Positions 26,474 to 35,972 are shown, counted from the first letter of the stretch. The stretch: DNA of 64,000 nt from Thermobifida alba (GCF_023208015.1 NZ_CP051627.1:124001-188000); one strand, 5' to 3'. Notes: generated from the sequence alone by a model not told the origin. Made by a program: numbers and translations.

Positions 26474-28180
26474 GTGCGAACAGGGAAACGGCGTGCGACT
26501 CCGGCCGGAGCGTTTCTGCTGGTCCTGATGACCGCGCTGGCGGGCTGCCAGGCGACGGGGGAGAGCGGGGCGGCGGTCCCGGAGCCCGCCGCGGCCTCGG
26601 TCAACGCCGCGGACCGCGCGCGTGTCGCCGAGGGCGGCACGGTGACCTGGGGGGTCAACGAGTTCCCCACCCAGTGGAACCCCCACCACCAGGCGGGCAA
26701 CCTCGTCACCGTGCACACCGTCCTGGGGGCGCTGCTGCCCGCGCCGTTCCGCACCGACGAACAGGGGCACTCCCACCCCGACCCCGACTACGTGACGGAC
26801 GTGTCGGTCACCACCGAACCGGAGCAGGTCGTCACGCTCACCCTCAACCCCGAGGCCGCCTGGTCCACCGGGGAGCCCGTCACCTGGCGCGACTACGCGG
26901 CCATGGCCGAGGCGCTGTCCGGAGCCGACACCGACTACCAGGTGCTCGGCGCGGCCGGCTACGACCGGATCGCCGAGGTGCGCCGGGGGGAGGACGAGTA
27001 CCAGGTCGTCATCGTCTTCGAACAGCCCTTCGCCGACTACCGGGCGCTGTTCTCGCCCCTGCTGCCCGCGGAGTACACCGCGGACGCGGACGCGTTCAAC
27101 ACCGGCTTCCTGGAGCAGATCCCGGTCACCGCGGGACCGTTCGAGGTGGCGGAGATCGACCCCGTCGCCCAGACCGTGGTCCTGGACCGCGACGACGACT
27201 GGTGGGGCGAGCCCGCCAAGCTCGACTCGCTCGTCTTCCGCGCGCTGGCCCCCGACGCGCTGGACGCGGCCTTCCTCGACGGCAGCATCGACCTGTACGC
27301 GCTCTCCCTCGACTCCGGCTCCCACGAGCGGATCCGCTCCGCGCCCGGTGCCGAGGTCCGCGCCGCGCTGGCGCCCGACTACCGGCACATCACCCTCAAC
27401 GGGCAGAGCCCGGTCCTGCGGGACGTGGACGTGCGCCACGCGGTCTTCCTGGGCATCGACCGCGAGGTGGTGGCCGCCGCGGCGTTCAGCGCCCTGGGCT
27501 GGCAGCCGGAGGTGCTCAACAACCGCTTCCTCATGCCCGGGCAGCCCGGCTACGCCGACAACAGCGGCGAGTGGGGCGAGTACGACCCGGAACGCGCGGC
27601 CCGGCTGCTGGAGGAGGCGGGGTGGACGGCCGCGGAGCCCGGCGCGGTACGCAGCCGCGACGGTGAACCGCTCACCCTGCGGTTCGTGGTCCCGCAGGGG
27701 TACGCGTCGGCGCGCGAGGAGGCCGAACTGGTGCAGTCGATGCTCGCCGAGATCGGCGTGGACGTCGAGATCAGGAGCGTGCCCGGCGACCAGCTGTTCA
27801 GCCGGTACGTGCAGCCCGGCGACTACGACCTGGTGGCCTTCGTCAACGGCGGGAGCGGGTTTCCGGCGTCGGACTTCCTGCACCAGTGGGTCGACGCGGT
27901 GGAGGGGCCCGACGGGCAGCCGCAGTGGCGCGCCAACGTCGGACGGATCGGTTCGGCGCAGATCGACGCGGCCCTGTACGGGGCGTTGGAGGCACTGGAC
28001 GCCGACACCGCGGCGGAGCGGGTCAACGAGGCCGACCGGCTGCTGTGGGAGGCGGGCCACACCCTGCCCCTGTACCAGAGGCCGCAGCTCTACGCGGTCC
28101 GCGACACCCTGGCCAACGTGGGCGCGCCGGGGTTCGGCACGCTCGACTACGCCGACATCGGCTACCTCACCGGGGACTAG
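26474..28180 (+). CDS. ABC transporter solute-binding lipoprotein, family 5 (oligopeptide type)
   Basis: A 568-residue extracytoplasmic lipoprotein. The signal has n-region MRTGKRR, a hydrophobic core and lipobox LAGC (Cys about residue 25). The mature protein shows the SBP_bac_5 pattern: GGTVTWGVNEFPTQWNPHH at the mature start, a repeated Asp-rich region, then LLEEAGW and a C-terminal DYDLVAFVNGG. It delivers a peptide or similar solute to the adjacent DppB-like permease. GTG 26474 is chosen because GGGGGA lies just upstream and the signal peptide begins there; longer in-frame starts lack ribosome sites. The gene converges on aceB with a shared hairpin. Confidence 0.85.
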   Translation: MRTGKRRATPAGAFLLVLMTALAGCQATGESGAAVPEPAAASVNAADRARVAEGGTVTWGVNEFPTQWNPHHQAGNLVTVHTVLGALLPAPFRTDEQGHSHPDPDYVTDVSVTTEPEQVVTLTLNPEAAWSTGEPVTWRDYAAMAEALSGADTDYQVLGAAGYDRIAEVRRGEDEYQVVIVFEQPFADYRALFSPLLPAEYTADADAFNTGFLEQIPVTAGPFEVAEIDPVAQTVVLDRDDDWWGEPAKLDSLVFRALAPDALDAAFLDGSIDLYALSLDSGSHERIRSAPGAEVRAALAPDYRHITLNGQSPVLRDVDVRHAVFLGIDREVVAAAAFSALGWQPEVLNNRFLMPGQPGYADNSGEWGEYDPERAARLLEEAGWTAAEPGAVRSRDGEPLTLRFVVPQGYASAREEAELVQSMLAEIGVDVEIRSVPGDQLFSRYVQPGDYDLVAFVNGGSGFPASDFLHQWVDAVEGPDGQPQWRANVGRIGSAQIDAALYGALEALDADTAAERVNEADRLLWEAGHTLPLYQRPQLYAVRDTLANVGAPGFGTLDYADIGYLTGD

Positions 28181-28188
28181 GACGCCGA

Positions 28189-28222
28189 CGCCCCCGCCGG
28201 ACGGTCCGGTCCGGCGGGGGCG
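28189..28222. terminator. hairpin between the binding-protein gene and aceB
   Basis: A 14-bp stem CGCCCCCGCCGGAC / GTCCGGCGGGGGCG with a 6-nt loop between convergent genes. Confidence 0.8.
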
Positions 28223-28240
28223 GTGCGGGTGCGGCGCCGG

Positions 28241-29839
28241 CTACGGCATCCGCTCGTAGGCGGGCAGGGTGAGGAAGTCGACGTAGTCGTCGGCCAGGGC
28301 GACCTCCTTGAACAGGGAGGTGGCGCGGTCCAGCAGGTCGGCGTCGAGGGACGTGGTCTCGCGGATCGTCGCCAGCTCCTCGCCGATGAGGCGCTCCACG
28401 AGCTCGGCGGTGACGCGGGTGCCGTCGTCCAGGGTGACGTCGTTGTGCAGCCACTGCCAGATCTGGGAGCGGGAGATCTCCGCGGTGGCGGCGTCCTCCA
28501 TCAGGTTGTGGATGGCCACCGCGCCGCTGCCGCCCAGCCACGCGGCCAGGTACTGGATGGCGACGTTGATGTTGTTGCGCAGGCCGCCCTCGGTGACGCC
28601 GCCCTCGGCGGTGGAGACGTCCAGCAGGTCGGCGGCGGTCACCGAGACGTCGTCGCGCTGCCGGTCGATCTGGTTGGGACGGTCGCCCAGGACGCCGTCG
28701 AAGACCTCCATGGCGACCGGGACCAGGTCGGGGTGGGCGACCCAGGAGCCGTCGAAGCCGTCGCCCGCCTCACGGGTCTTGTCGTCGCGGACCTTGGCCA
28801 GCGCCACCTTGTTGACCTCGGGGTCGCGGCGGCTGGGGATGAACGCGGCCATGCCGCCGATCGCGTGCGCGCCGCGCTTGTGGCAGGTCTTGACCAGCAG
28901 TTCGGTGTAGGCGCGCATGAACGGCGCGGTCATCGTGACGGCGTTGCGCTCGGGCATGAGGAACTGGCGGCCGCGGGTGCGGTGCGTCTTGATGATGCTG
29001 AACAGGTAGTCCCAGCGGCCCGCGTTGAGCCCGGCGGAGTGCTCGCGCAGCTCGTAGAGGATCTCCTCCATCTCGAAGGCGGCCGGGATGGTCTCGATCA
29101 GCACGGTGGCGCGGATGGTGCCGCGTTCGATGCCCAGCGACTCCTGGGCGCGCACGAAGATGTCGTTCCACAGCCGGGCTTCCAGGTGGCTCTGCATCTT
29201 GGGCAGGTAGAAGTAGGGGCCCTTGCCCTTGGCGAGCTGGCGGCGCGCGCAGTGGAAGAAGTACAGCGCGAAGTCGACGATGCCGCCGGAGGTGCGCTGG
29301 CCGTCGACGAGGATGTGCTTCTCGTCCAGGTGCCAGCCGCGGGGGCGGACCACGATGGTGGCCAGTTCCGCGTCGTCCTTGAGCGCGTAGCTCTTGCCCT
29401 CGGGGGTGGTGAAGTCGATGGTGCGGTCCAGCGCGTCACGCAGGTTGAGCTGGCCCTCGATCATGTTCTCCCACAGGGGGGTGTTGGCGTCCTCGAAGTC
29501 GGCCAGCCACACCTTCGCGCCGGAGTTGAGCGCGTTGATGGTCATCTTGCGGTCGGTGGGACCGGTGATCTCGACGCGGCGGTCGACGAGGCCCGGGGCG
29601 GGCGGGGCGACGCGCCAGTCCGGGTCCTCGCGGACGGCCTTGGTCTCGGGGAGGAAGTCCAGGTCGGCGCCTGCGGCGATCTCCTCCTGGCGGCGCTTGC
29701 GGGCGGCGAGCAGCTCCTGACGGCGGGGCTCGAACCTGCGGTGCAGGTCGGCGATGAGCGCGAGGGCGTCGTCGGTCAGGATCTCGTCGTACCTGTCGTT
29801 CATCGGGCCGGTGATCTCGACCCCGGTGGGAGCACTCAT
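28241..29839 (-). CDS. aceB: malate synthase A
   Basis: Malate synthase joins glyoxylate and acetyl-CoA to malate, the second step of the glyoxylate shunt. The 532-residue protein is the normal size of form A. Landmarks are [33 protein letters not shown] and [30 protein letters not shown] in part, and [13 protein letters not shown]. The start ATG 29839 has GGAAGG about 8 nt upstream. Isocitrate lyase is not next to it, unlike in many bacteria. It is divergent from hflX with 299 nt of spacer that holds a near-palindrome (29898-29913). Confidence 0.94.
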   Translation of the reverse strand: MSAPTGVEITGPMNDRYDEILTDDALALIADLHRRFEPRRQELLAARKRRQEEIAAGADLDFLPETKAVREDPDWRVAPPAPGLVDRRVEITGPTDRKMTINALNSGAKVWLADFEDANTPLWENMIEGQLNLRDALDRTIDFTTPEGKSYALKDDAELATIVVRPRGWHLDEKHILVDGQRTSGGIVDFALYFFHCARRQLAKGKGPYFYLPKMQSHLEARLWNDIFVRAQESLGIERGTIRATVLIETIPAAFEMEEILYELREHSAGLNAGRWDYLFSIIKTHRTRGRQFLMPERNAVTMTAPFMRAYTELLVKTCHKRGAHAIGGMAAFIPSRRDPEVNKVALAKVRDDKTREAGDGFDGSWVAHPDLVPVAMEVFDGVLGDRPNQIDRQRDDVSVTAADLLDVSTAEGGVTEGGLRNNINVAIQYLAAWLGGSGAVAIHNLMEDAATAEISRSQIWQWLHNDVTLDDGTRVTAELVERLIGEELATIRETTSLDADLLDRATSLFKEVALADDYVDFLTLPAYERMP

Positions 29840-29897
29840 GGAACTAGACCTTCCGCATCGCGAAACTTGCTTCTGGTATGTGGAATATGACGCTACT

Positions 29898-29913
29898 CTG
29901 CCCGTACGAGCAG
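29898..29913. promoter_or_regulatory. near-palindrome upstream of aceB, possible operator
   Basis: CTGCCCGTACGAGCAG is self-complementary except for one base pair in each half. It lies 59 nt before the aceB start in the divergent aceB-hflX region. The rest of this 299-nt gap is AT-rich with no recognised gene. Confidence 0.35.
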
Positions 29914-30138
29914 GTCAACGCAGTCTCCCCGCTGTACGGTGCGGATTTTTCGCCCAATCGGAAAGATCAACGTTTTTTCCGGATCAAGAGTGGTTAAAGA
30001 ACTCTTCTTCTTTACCTGCCGGTCACGCAGCGGTTCCGCCCAGGGACGCCAGCCGCACGAAAAACACCTGACTTCGAGTGGTACCCGTGGGACGATCGGG
30101 GGAAGAAACCGCGGTGACCCCGTGTTGACACTGCCTGG

Positions 30139-31611
30139 ATGGATATGACACGTACTTCTCTCAACGACCACACTCCCCGCACCGGATCGAGTGCCGTGGC
30201 GGTGGACCCCGCGCGGACCGGCCCGGACGTCGACGCGGTCGACCAGGGACAGCTCGAACTCCAGGACCGCCAGGCACTGCGTCGTGTCCAGGGGCTGTCC
30301 ACCGAACTCCACGACATCACCGAGGTCGAGTACCGGTCGCTGCGGCTGGAGCGCGTGGTGCTCATCGGGGTGTGGACCAGCGGCACCCAGCAGGACGCCG
30401 ACAACTCGCTGTTCGAGCTCAAGCAGCTCGCCGAGACCGCGGGCGCCCTGGTCCTGGAGGGGCTCACCCAGCGCCGGTCCAGACCGGACCCCGCCACCTA
30501 CGTCGGCAGCGGCAAGGCCGCCGAACTCCGCGACATCGTGGAGAGCACCGGGGCCGACACCGTCATCTGCGACGGTGAACTGACCCCCGGCCAGCTGCGC
30601 CAGCTGGAGGACGTGGTCGGGGTCAAGGTGATCGACCGCACCGCCCTCATCCTCGACATCTTCGCCCAGCACGCCCGGAGCAGGGAGGGCAAGGCGCAGG
30701 TGGAACTGGCGCAGCTCACCTACCTGCTGCCGCGACTGCGCGGCTGGGGTGAGGCGCTGTCCCGCCAGGCGGGCACCTCCGGCGGCGGCAACGGCGGCGT
30801 GGGACTGCGCGGCCCCGGCGAGACCAAGCTGGAGACCGACCGGCGCCGCATCAACGCCCGGATGGCCAAGCTCCGCCGCCAACTGGCGCACATGGCCGTG
30901 GCCCGCGACGTCAAACGCGACCGGCGCCGCACCCGACAGGTGCCCGCCGTGGCCATCGCCGGATACACCAACGCGGGCAAGTCCAGCCTGCTCAACCGGA
31001 TCACCGGAGCGGGCGTGCTGGTGGAGGACGCGCTGTTCGCCACCCTGGACCCGACCGTGCGCCGGGCGCACACCCCCGACGGCCGCCTGTTCACCCTCAG
31101 CGACACCGTCGGATTCGTCCGGCACCTGCCGCACCAGCTCGTCGAGGCGTTCCGCTCCACCCTGGAGGAGGTCACCGACGCCGACCTCATCCTGCACGTC
31201 GTGGACGGCTCCCACCCCGACCCCGAGCAGCAGATCGCCTCGGTGCGCGAGGTCTTCGCCGAGATCGGGGCCGCCGACATCCCGGAGCTGATCGTCGTCA
31301 ACAAGGTGGACGCGGCCGAGGAGACGGTGCTCAAGCAGCTGCGCACGAAGTACCCCGACGCCGTCGAGGTCTCCGCGCACACCGGCGAGGGCATCCCGGA
31401 GCTGCTGCGGGCCATCGCCGAGGCGCTGCCCGAGTTCGAGCGCGAGGTCTCCGTGCTGCTGCCCTACGACCGGGGCGACCTGGTCTCCCGGGTCCACCAG
31501 GAGGGCCGGATCCTCAGCGAGGAGTACACCGGCGAGGGCACCGCCCTGCACGCCTGGGTCCCCCCGCTGCTGGCAGGCCAACTGGACCAGTACGCCACCG
31601 TCGCGCGGTAA
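30139..31611 (+). CDS. hflX: ribosome-associated GTPase HflX
   Basis: HflX binds the 50S subunit and splits stalled or hibernating ribosomes. The 490-residue protein has the N-terminal HflX domain (TYVGSGKAAELRDIV and CDGELTPGQLRQLE are characteristic), the Gly-rich GGGNGGVGLRGPGETKLE linker, and the G domain: GYTNAGKSSLLNRIT (G1), DTVGFVRHLPHQLVEAF (G3), NKVD (G4). About 50 residues of variable N-terminus precede the domain, so the start (ATG 30139 or 30145) is not certain. It is a single gene with a strong terminator. In relatives it follows dapF directly; here four kilobases of transport and aceB genes are in between. Confidence 0.92.
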   Translation: MDMTRTSLNDHTPRTGSSAVAVDPARTGPDVDAVDQGQLELQDRQALRRVQGLSTELHDITEVEYRSLRLERVVLIGVWTSGTQQDADNSLFELKQLAETAGALVLEGLTQRRSRPDPATYVGSGKAAELRDIVESTGADTVICDGELTPGQLRQLEDVVGVKVIDRTALILDIFAQHARSREGKAQVELAQLTYLLPRLRGWGEALSRQAGTSGGGNGGVGLRGPGETKLETDRRRINARMAKLRRQLAHMAVARDVKRDRRRTRQVPAVAIAGYTNAGKSSLLNRITGAGVLVEDALFATLDPTVRRAHTPDGRLFTLSDTVGFVRHLPHQLVEAFRSTLEEVTDADLILHVVDGSHPDPEQQIASVREVFAEIGAADIPELIVVNKVDAAEETVLKQLRTKYPDAVEVSAHTGEGIPELLRAIAEALPEFEREVSVLLPYDRGDLVSRVHQEGRILSEEYTGEGTALHAWVPPLLAGQLDQYATVAR

Positions 31612-31640
31612 CGACGCACAGTAACGACCAAGAGGAACAA

Positions 31641-31674
31641 AAACGGCGGAACCTCCCCGGAGGTTCCGCCGTTT
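31641..31674 (+). terminator. terminator after hflX
   Basis: A perfect 16-bp stem AAACGGCGGAACCTCC / GGAGGTTCCGCCGTTT, A-rich before and T-rich after. It can work in both directions. Confidence 0.88.
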
Positions 31675-31891
31675 ACTGTTCGGGCGCAGAGGTGTACATC
31701 TCAACGCTCTATGAACTACGGTTGCCTTCACCAAAGTGAGATGCTGCTGCCCGGCCCCGTTCCGGCCGCGTTGACCCCCTACTAGGCCAAGGCATCGATA
31801 TGAAGTCGTGTGAGGACTGTTCGTGCGGCGTGGTCGTCCCCCGCTCATCGGATGACGACCGTGGCGACGTGGACGGGCGAGCGGTGAGACG

Positions 31892-33097
31892 ATGACGGTA
31901 CGACTGCTGACGAACATCGGACGACTGTGGACCGGCGTCGAACTCATCAGCAACGCCGCCATCGTCATGCACGACGGGATCATCGCGTGGGTCGGCCCGG
32001 CCGCCGACCTCCCCCAGAGCATCCCCGGAGTCATCGACCACATCGTCGACGCCCAGATCGACAACGCGGGCGGCGCGCTCGTCACCCCCGGCCTCATCGA
32101 CGCCCACACCCACCCCGTCTACGCCGGGAACCGGTTCGCCGAGATCTCCGCGCGCACCGACGGGGCCTCGCAGAGCGACATCGTCGCCGCGGGCGGCGGC
32201 GTCTCCTCCACCGTCACCGTCACCCGGGGCACCGACCCGTGGACCCTCTGCAACGACGTGCGGGACCGGCTCCGCCACTGGCTGCTGTGGGGCACCACCA
32301 CGGTCGAGGCCAAGACCGGCTACCACCTGACCCGTGACGGCGAACTCGCCGACGTGCGCCTGCTGCGCTCCCTGGAGGAGGAGCCCGGGATGCCGCGGCT
32401 GCACGTCACCTTCTTCGCCGCGCACGCGGTGCCCCCCGAGTACTTCGGCCGTCCCCGCGACTACGTGCAGGCCGTCGGCTCGTGGCTGGGCGACGCGGCC
32501 CAGGCCGGCGCCGACGGCGTGGACGTCTACTGCGACAACCGCCAGTTCACCACGGAGGACGCGCGCTGGCTGCTGTCGCTGGGCCGCGCCGCCGGGCTGC
32601 GGACCCGGCTGCACGCCTGCTCCAAACCCCGGCACGGAGCCGTGCGCATGGCCGCCGAACTGCAGTGCGACTCGGTGGACCTGCTGCACGAGACCGACGA
32701 GCAGGACCTGCTGGCCCTGGCCAAGTCCAACATCCCGGTGGTGGCCTGCCCCACCGCCTCGCTGAACGAGCGCCGCACCCCGCCGGTGCGGACCCTCCTC
32801 GACCACGGCGTCCCGGTGGCGTTGGGCACCGACCACAACCCCGCGCACTCCGGGACGACCATGATGTCGCTGGTCGTGTGCATGGCCGTCGGCCTGTACG
32901 GCATCAGCGTGCACGAGGCGCTGCGCGCGGCCACCGTCGGCGGGGCCCAGGCCCTGGGCGCGGTCGACCGCGGCCTCATCGCCCCGGGAAAGATCGCCGA
33001 CGTCGTCCAGTGGGACGCCGACCACGAGGGCGCGTTCGCCTGGGCCTACGGCCTGAAGGCGATGCGGGTGTGGCGCGGCGGCGAGGCCATCCGCTGA
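31892..33097 (+). CDS. imidazolonepropionase-like amidohydrolase (HutI family)
   Basis: A 401-residue metal-dependent hydrolase of the amidohydrolase superfamily. HutI opens imidazolone-propionate in histidine breakdown. The metal site DAHTHPVYAGNRFAE is close to that of HutI, as is GTTTVEAKTGYHL. Two other positions differ from what I remember of true HutI: LHACS in place of a VHADQ-like motif, and GTDHNPAHS in place of GTDFNPGTS. No hutH, hutU or regulator is near. So it may be a HutI relative with another cyclic-amide substrate. TTGACC at 31771 may be a -35; the 280-nt gap before it holds no other gene. Confidence 0.7.
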   Translation: MTVRLLTNIGRLWTGVELISNAAIVMHDGIIAWVGPAADLPQSIPGVIDHIVDAQIDNAGGALVTPGLIDAHTHPVYAGNRFAEISARTDGASQSDIVAAGGGVSSTVTVTRGTDPWTLCNDVRDRLRHWLLWGTTTVEAKTGYHLTRDGELADVRLLRSLEEEPGMPRLHVTFFAAHAVPPEYFGRPRDYVQAVGSWLGDAAQAGADGVDVYCDNRQFTTEDARWLLSLGRAAGLRTRLHACSKPRHGAVRMAAELQCDSVDLLHETDEQDLLALAKSNIPVVACPTASLNERRTPPVRTLLDHGVPVALGTDHNPAHSGTTMMSLVVCMAVGLYGISVHEALRAATVGGAQALGAVDRGLIAPGKIADVVQWDADHEGAFAWAYGLKAMRVWRGGEAIR

Positions 33098-33102
33098 TCC
33101 CG

Positions 33103-33125
33103 GCACCCCGGGAAGGACCGGGTGC
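33103..33125. terminator. hairpin between convergent hutI-like and phosphotransferase genes
   Basis: GCACCCCGG pairs with CCGGGTGC with one bulged C and a 6-nt loop. Confidence 0.5.
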
Positions 33126-33144
33126 GCGAGGACCGGTGGCGAAG

Positions 33145-33906
33145 TCATCCCCGCAACAACTCGGGGTGCGCGCGAAGATACGCGATGTCGTTGCGGTAGA
33201 TCACGTCGTGGCCCTCGGCGAGGTGCCGGGCGAACGCCGCGTCGCCCGCGGCCGCCCGCGCGGTCATGAAGTCCACCAGGGCCGCCAGGCGCTCCCGCAC
33301 GGTCCCCACCAGGACGTTCCGGTCCGCCTCCGCCAGCCCGTAGGCGTCGGCCAGCAGTTCCAGTCGCCGCGCCTGCTCCGCCACCGGGACGTGTTCGCCG
33401 TTGCTGCCGGGCGCGCCCAGCGGCACGAACCGGTAGGCGGTGTAGGCGAGGTCCCACACGCGCGGGCCCGGATGCGCGGTGTCGAAGTCGATGAGGGCCA
33501 CCGGCAGGCCGTCGCGGAACACGGTGTTGTAGGTGGCCGCGTCACCGTGGCAGACCACTTCCCGGGGTTCGCGCGGCGGCAGCTGCCAGACCGCGCCGGA
33601 GGGCGGGACGAAACCGGCCGTGGCGTCGTGGTAGCGGCGCAGCAGCCGTCCCGCCGCGACGAGCGCCGCGTCGCTGCGCACGTAGGCGGGGACCGGGTAG
33701 TCCGCCACCGTGCCGGGGACGAAGTCGAGGACCTCGCGTCCCCGGTCGTCGACGCCGTGGAGTCGCGGCGCCCCGGTGAACCCGACGGACTCCAGATGCC
33801 GCAGCAGCGCGTGCACGGCGGGGGTCCACGGTCCCGTGGGGCGGCGCACGACCGTTCCCGTGCGCACCACCCGGTTCACCCCGCCGCGGAGGACCTCACC
33901 TTCCAC
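33145..33906 (-). CDS. aminoglycoside phosphotransferase (APH) family kinase
   Basis: A 253-residue small-molecule kinase of the APH/choline-kinase fold. The catalytic loop is VVCHGDAATYN (HGDxxxxN) and the metal-binding Asp is in ALIDFDTAHPG. APH-family proteins phosphorylate antibiotics, sugars or amino alcohols; nothing here identifies the substrate and resistance should not be assumed. GTG 33906 is chosen because the domain starts there and TATCCT ends 7 nt upstream; the frame is open to 34023. Its 3' end converges on the HutI-like gene. Confidence 0.78.
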   Translation of the reverse strand: MEGEVLRGGVNRVVRTGTVVRRPTGPWTPAVHALLRHLESVGFTGAPRLHGVDDRGREVLDFVPGTVADYPVPAYVRSDAALVAAGRLLRRYHDATAGFVPPSGAVWQLPPREPREVVCHGDAATYNTVFRDGLPVALIDFDTAHPGPRVWDLAYTAYRFVPLGAPGSNGEHVPVAEQARRLELLADAYGLAEADRNVLVGTVRERLAALVDFMTARAAAGDAAFARHLAEGHDVIYRNDIAYLRAHPELLRG

Positions 33907-33913
33907 ACGGAAG

Positions 33914-33919
33914 AGGATA
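33914..33919 (-). promoter_or_regulatory. -10 element of the APH-family gene (TATCCT)
   Basis: TATCCT on the minus strand ends 7 nt before the GTG start; leaderless transcript likely. Confidence 0.42.
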
Positions 33920-34079
33920 GGGCGCGCGGACCACGCCGTCCCGTGGTTTTCCGGGGGCGGGAAGCCCGCTGCCGGCCGGGCGTCCGGGGCGGGGCCGCAC
34001 GGCCGCCGTGCGTCCTGCGACACTCCGGGAGCCGGAGCGGACCGTTCCCCTCCTGGACATCACGCGCGACGGCGACGGG

Positions 34080-35048
34080 TCACCGCCGTCCCCGGGCCGA
34101 GACGATCTCGATGACGGCGCGCTCCAGGGCGTAGGCGGGGTCGCGGCCCGCGCCCTTGACCAGGGCGTCGGTCTCGGCGACCACCCGCATCGCGTGCGCC
34201 ACGCCGCGCGGGGTCCAGCCGCGGGCCTGCTGGCGGATGGTGCGCAGCTTCCACGGCGGCACCTTGGCCTGCTTGGCGAGTTCGGCGTCGGAGAGGCCGC
34301 GCGGCGGCTGCACGGCCACCGCGATCCCGCGTACCGCGCCCGCCAGCGCGCTGTTGATCAGCACCGGGGCCATGCCCACCGACAGCGACCAGCGCAGCTG
34401 CTCCAGCGCCTCGGCCAGGCGGCCCTCCACGGCGCGGTCGGCGACGGTGAACCCGGACGCCTCCGCCTTTCCCCTGTGGTAGCGGGCCACGGCCGCGGCG
34501 TCCACCCGGCCCTCGGTGTCGGCGATGAGCTGGGTGCAGGCCGCCGCGATCTCCCGCAGGTCGGTGCCGACCGCGTCCAGCAGCGCCTGCGCGGCGTCCG
34601 CGGTGATCTTCCGTCCGGCGCGTTCGAACTCGCCCCGGACGAACGCGGCCCGTTCGGACGCCTTGGTCGGCTTGGCGCAGTCGATCCGGTGCGCCCCCGC
34701 CTTCAGCGCGGCCTGCAGCAGCGCCCTGCCCTTGGCGCCGCCCGCGTGGACCAGCACCAGCACCACGTCGTCGGCGGGGTCCCGCAGGTAGTCGGCGACC
34801 ACCCCGGCGGGCTCTTTGGTGAGGTCCTGTGCCGCACGCAGCACCACCACACGGCGCTCCCCGAACAGCGACGGCGAGGTGACCTCGACCAGGGTGCCCG
34901 CGCTGACCTGGGAGGGCATCAGGTCGTGCACGTCCACGTCGGGGTCGGCGGCGCGCACCGCGGCCACGATCCCGGCGACGGCGCGGTCGACGAGCAGCTC
35001 CTCGTCGCCGACGACGACGGACAGCGGCGGAACGGAGGTGGAGTCCAT
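34080..35048 (-). CDS. holA: DNA polymerase III delta subunit
   Basis: HolA is the clamp-loader subunit that opens the sliding clamp. The 322-residue protein shows the family features: VVVGDEELLVDRAVAGIV at the N-terminus, a degenerate AAA+ domain (FGERRVVVLRAAQDL; DDVVLVLVHAGGAKG), and a C-terminal helical domain with VPPWKLRTIRQQARGW. The start may be ATG 35048 or ATG 35060 (four residues longer); neither has a clear ribosome site. It belongs to the conserved cluster comEA-comEC-holA-rpsT-lepA, with the DUF2236 gene placed between comEC and holA. Confidence 0.92.
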   Translation of the reverse strand: MDSTSVPPLSVVVGDEELLVDRAVAGIVAAVRAADPDVDVHDLMPSQVSAGTLVEVTSPSLFGERRVVVLRAAQDLTKEPAGVVADYLRDPADDVVLVLVHAGGAKGRALLQAALKAGAHRIDCAKPTKASERAAFVRGEFERAGRKITADAAQALLDAVGTDLREIAAACTQLIADTEGRVDAAAVARYHRGKAEASGFTVADRAVEGRLAEALEQLRWSLSVGMAPVLINSALAGAVRGIAVAVQPPRGLSDAELAKQAKVPPWKLRTIRQQARGWTPRGVAHAMRVVAETDALVKGAGRDPAYALERAVIEIVSARGRR

Positions 35049-35107
35049 GGACGCCAGCATGCCACGCGACGGTGACGGACGGACCCCGTCGCGCCGACCG
35101 CGGACGG

Positions 35108-35965
35108 TCACGCGGAGCGCTGCCGCGCCTCGGCCGCCGCGCCCCGCAGCACCGGGCGCCACCCCCGGGGACGGCGGTACAGCCGGTTCCGGGCGGTCCG
35201 GCGGCGGATGTCCCACAGCAGGGCGTCCCGCACCGAGGTGCGCAGCCGCAGCGGCAGCCGCGGGTAGACCGCCCGCACCAGCGCGCACATCCGGTCGAAG
35301 TGGCGCTGGCGGCGCGCGTCCCAGGCCAGCCCCAACTCCTCGCGCAGCCCGGGAGGCAGCAGTCCGGCGGCGACGAACCCCTGGACGCGCGCGGCGGGGC
35401 GCAGCAGCGGGGAGGCGGGGTGGAGCAGTTCCCGGACCACGGTGCGGGCCGCCGGGGTCACCCGCAGCGAGGCCACGGTCCGCGCCCAGTAGCGGTCGAA
35501 GTCGGCGCGGGAGGGCGGCCAGTACTCGGGCGGGCAGCCCAGCGCCGTGGCGAGCACCGCCGAGTGCGCGTACGCCTCGTCCTTCTCCGCGTCGGTGAGG
35601 TCGCCCACGGCCAGGTCGTACACGGTCTCCGCGGCCCGGTACAGGGTGGCGGCCACCCACAGCAGCAGCTGCGGGTCGAGGGCGCGGTACCCGGGGCCGG
35701 TGACCCTGGTGTGCAGGGCACGCACGATCGCGCTGATCCGTGCGGCCTCGGCGGGGGTGCCGAACACCACGCCGTAGACGAAGGTGAGGGTGCCGCGCAG
35801 CCGGTCGAGGGGACGGGACGCGAAGTCGCTGTGGTCGTGCACTCCCTGGCCCACCGCGGGGTGGGCGACCTGCAGCAGGATCGCGTACCCGGCGCCGCCG
35901 AGGACGGCGGCCTCGCGGGAGACGCGGCGCAGGGCGGAGTCCTCGGGAGGAGGGAGGGTGTCCAT
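35108..35965 (-). CDS. DUF2236 (MpaB/latex-clearing-protein-like) oxygenase family protein
   Basis: A 285-residue protein of the DUF2236 family, which includes haem-dependent rubber oxygenases and mycophenolic-acid-pathway MpaB. The conserved regions are visible: LLQVAHPAVGQGVHDHSDF near the N-terminus with its two His, RLRGTLTFVYGVVFGT, and a central LLLWVAATLYRAAETVYD. Many members in actinomycetes have no known substrate. A -10 element TAAGCT ends 7 nt before the ATG at 35965. It lies 47 nt after comEC on the same strand but seems to have its own promoter. Confidence 0.8.
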   Translation of the reverse strand: MDTLPPPEDSALRRVSREAAVLGGAGYAILLQVAHPAVGQGVHDHSDFASRPLDRLRGTLTFVYGVVFGTPAEAARISAIVRALHTRVTGPGYRALDPQLLLWVAATLYRAAETVYDLAVGDLTDAEKDEAYAHSAVLATALGCPPEYWPPSRADFDRYWARTVASLRVTPAARTVVRELLHPASPLLRPAARVQGFVAAGLLPPGLREELGLAWDARRQRHFDRMCALVRAVYPRLPLRLRTSVRDALLWDIRRRTARNRLYRRPRGWRPVLRGAAAEARQRSA

Positions 35966-35972
35966 AACCGTC

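Noticed and set aside
26341-29962. Shared 10-mer CCCAATCGGA upstream of the binding-protein gene and in the aceB-hflX gap
   Set aside because: Only two copies, no symmetry and different spacing to the genes; likely chance.
31711-31785. 24-codon small frame (starts MNYGCLHQSE) upstream of the HutI-like gene
   Set aside because: No ribosome site and no similarity; could be chance in a 280-nt gap.
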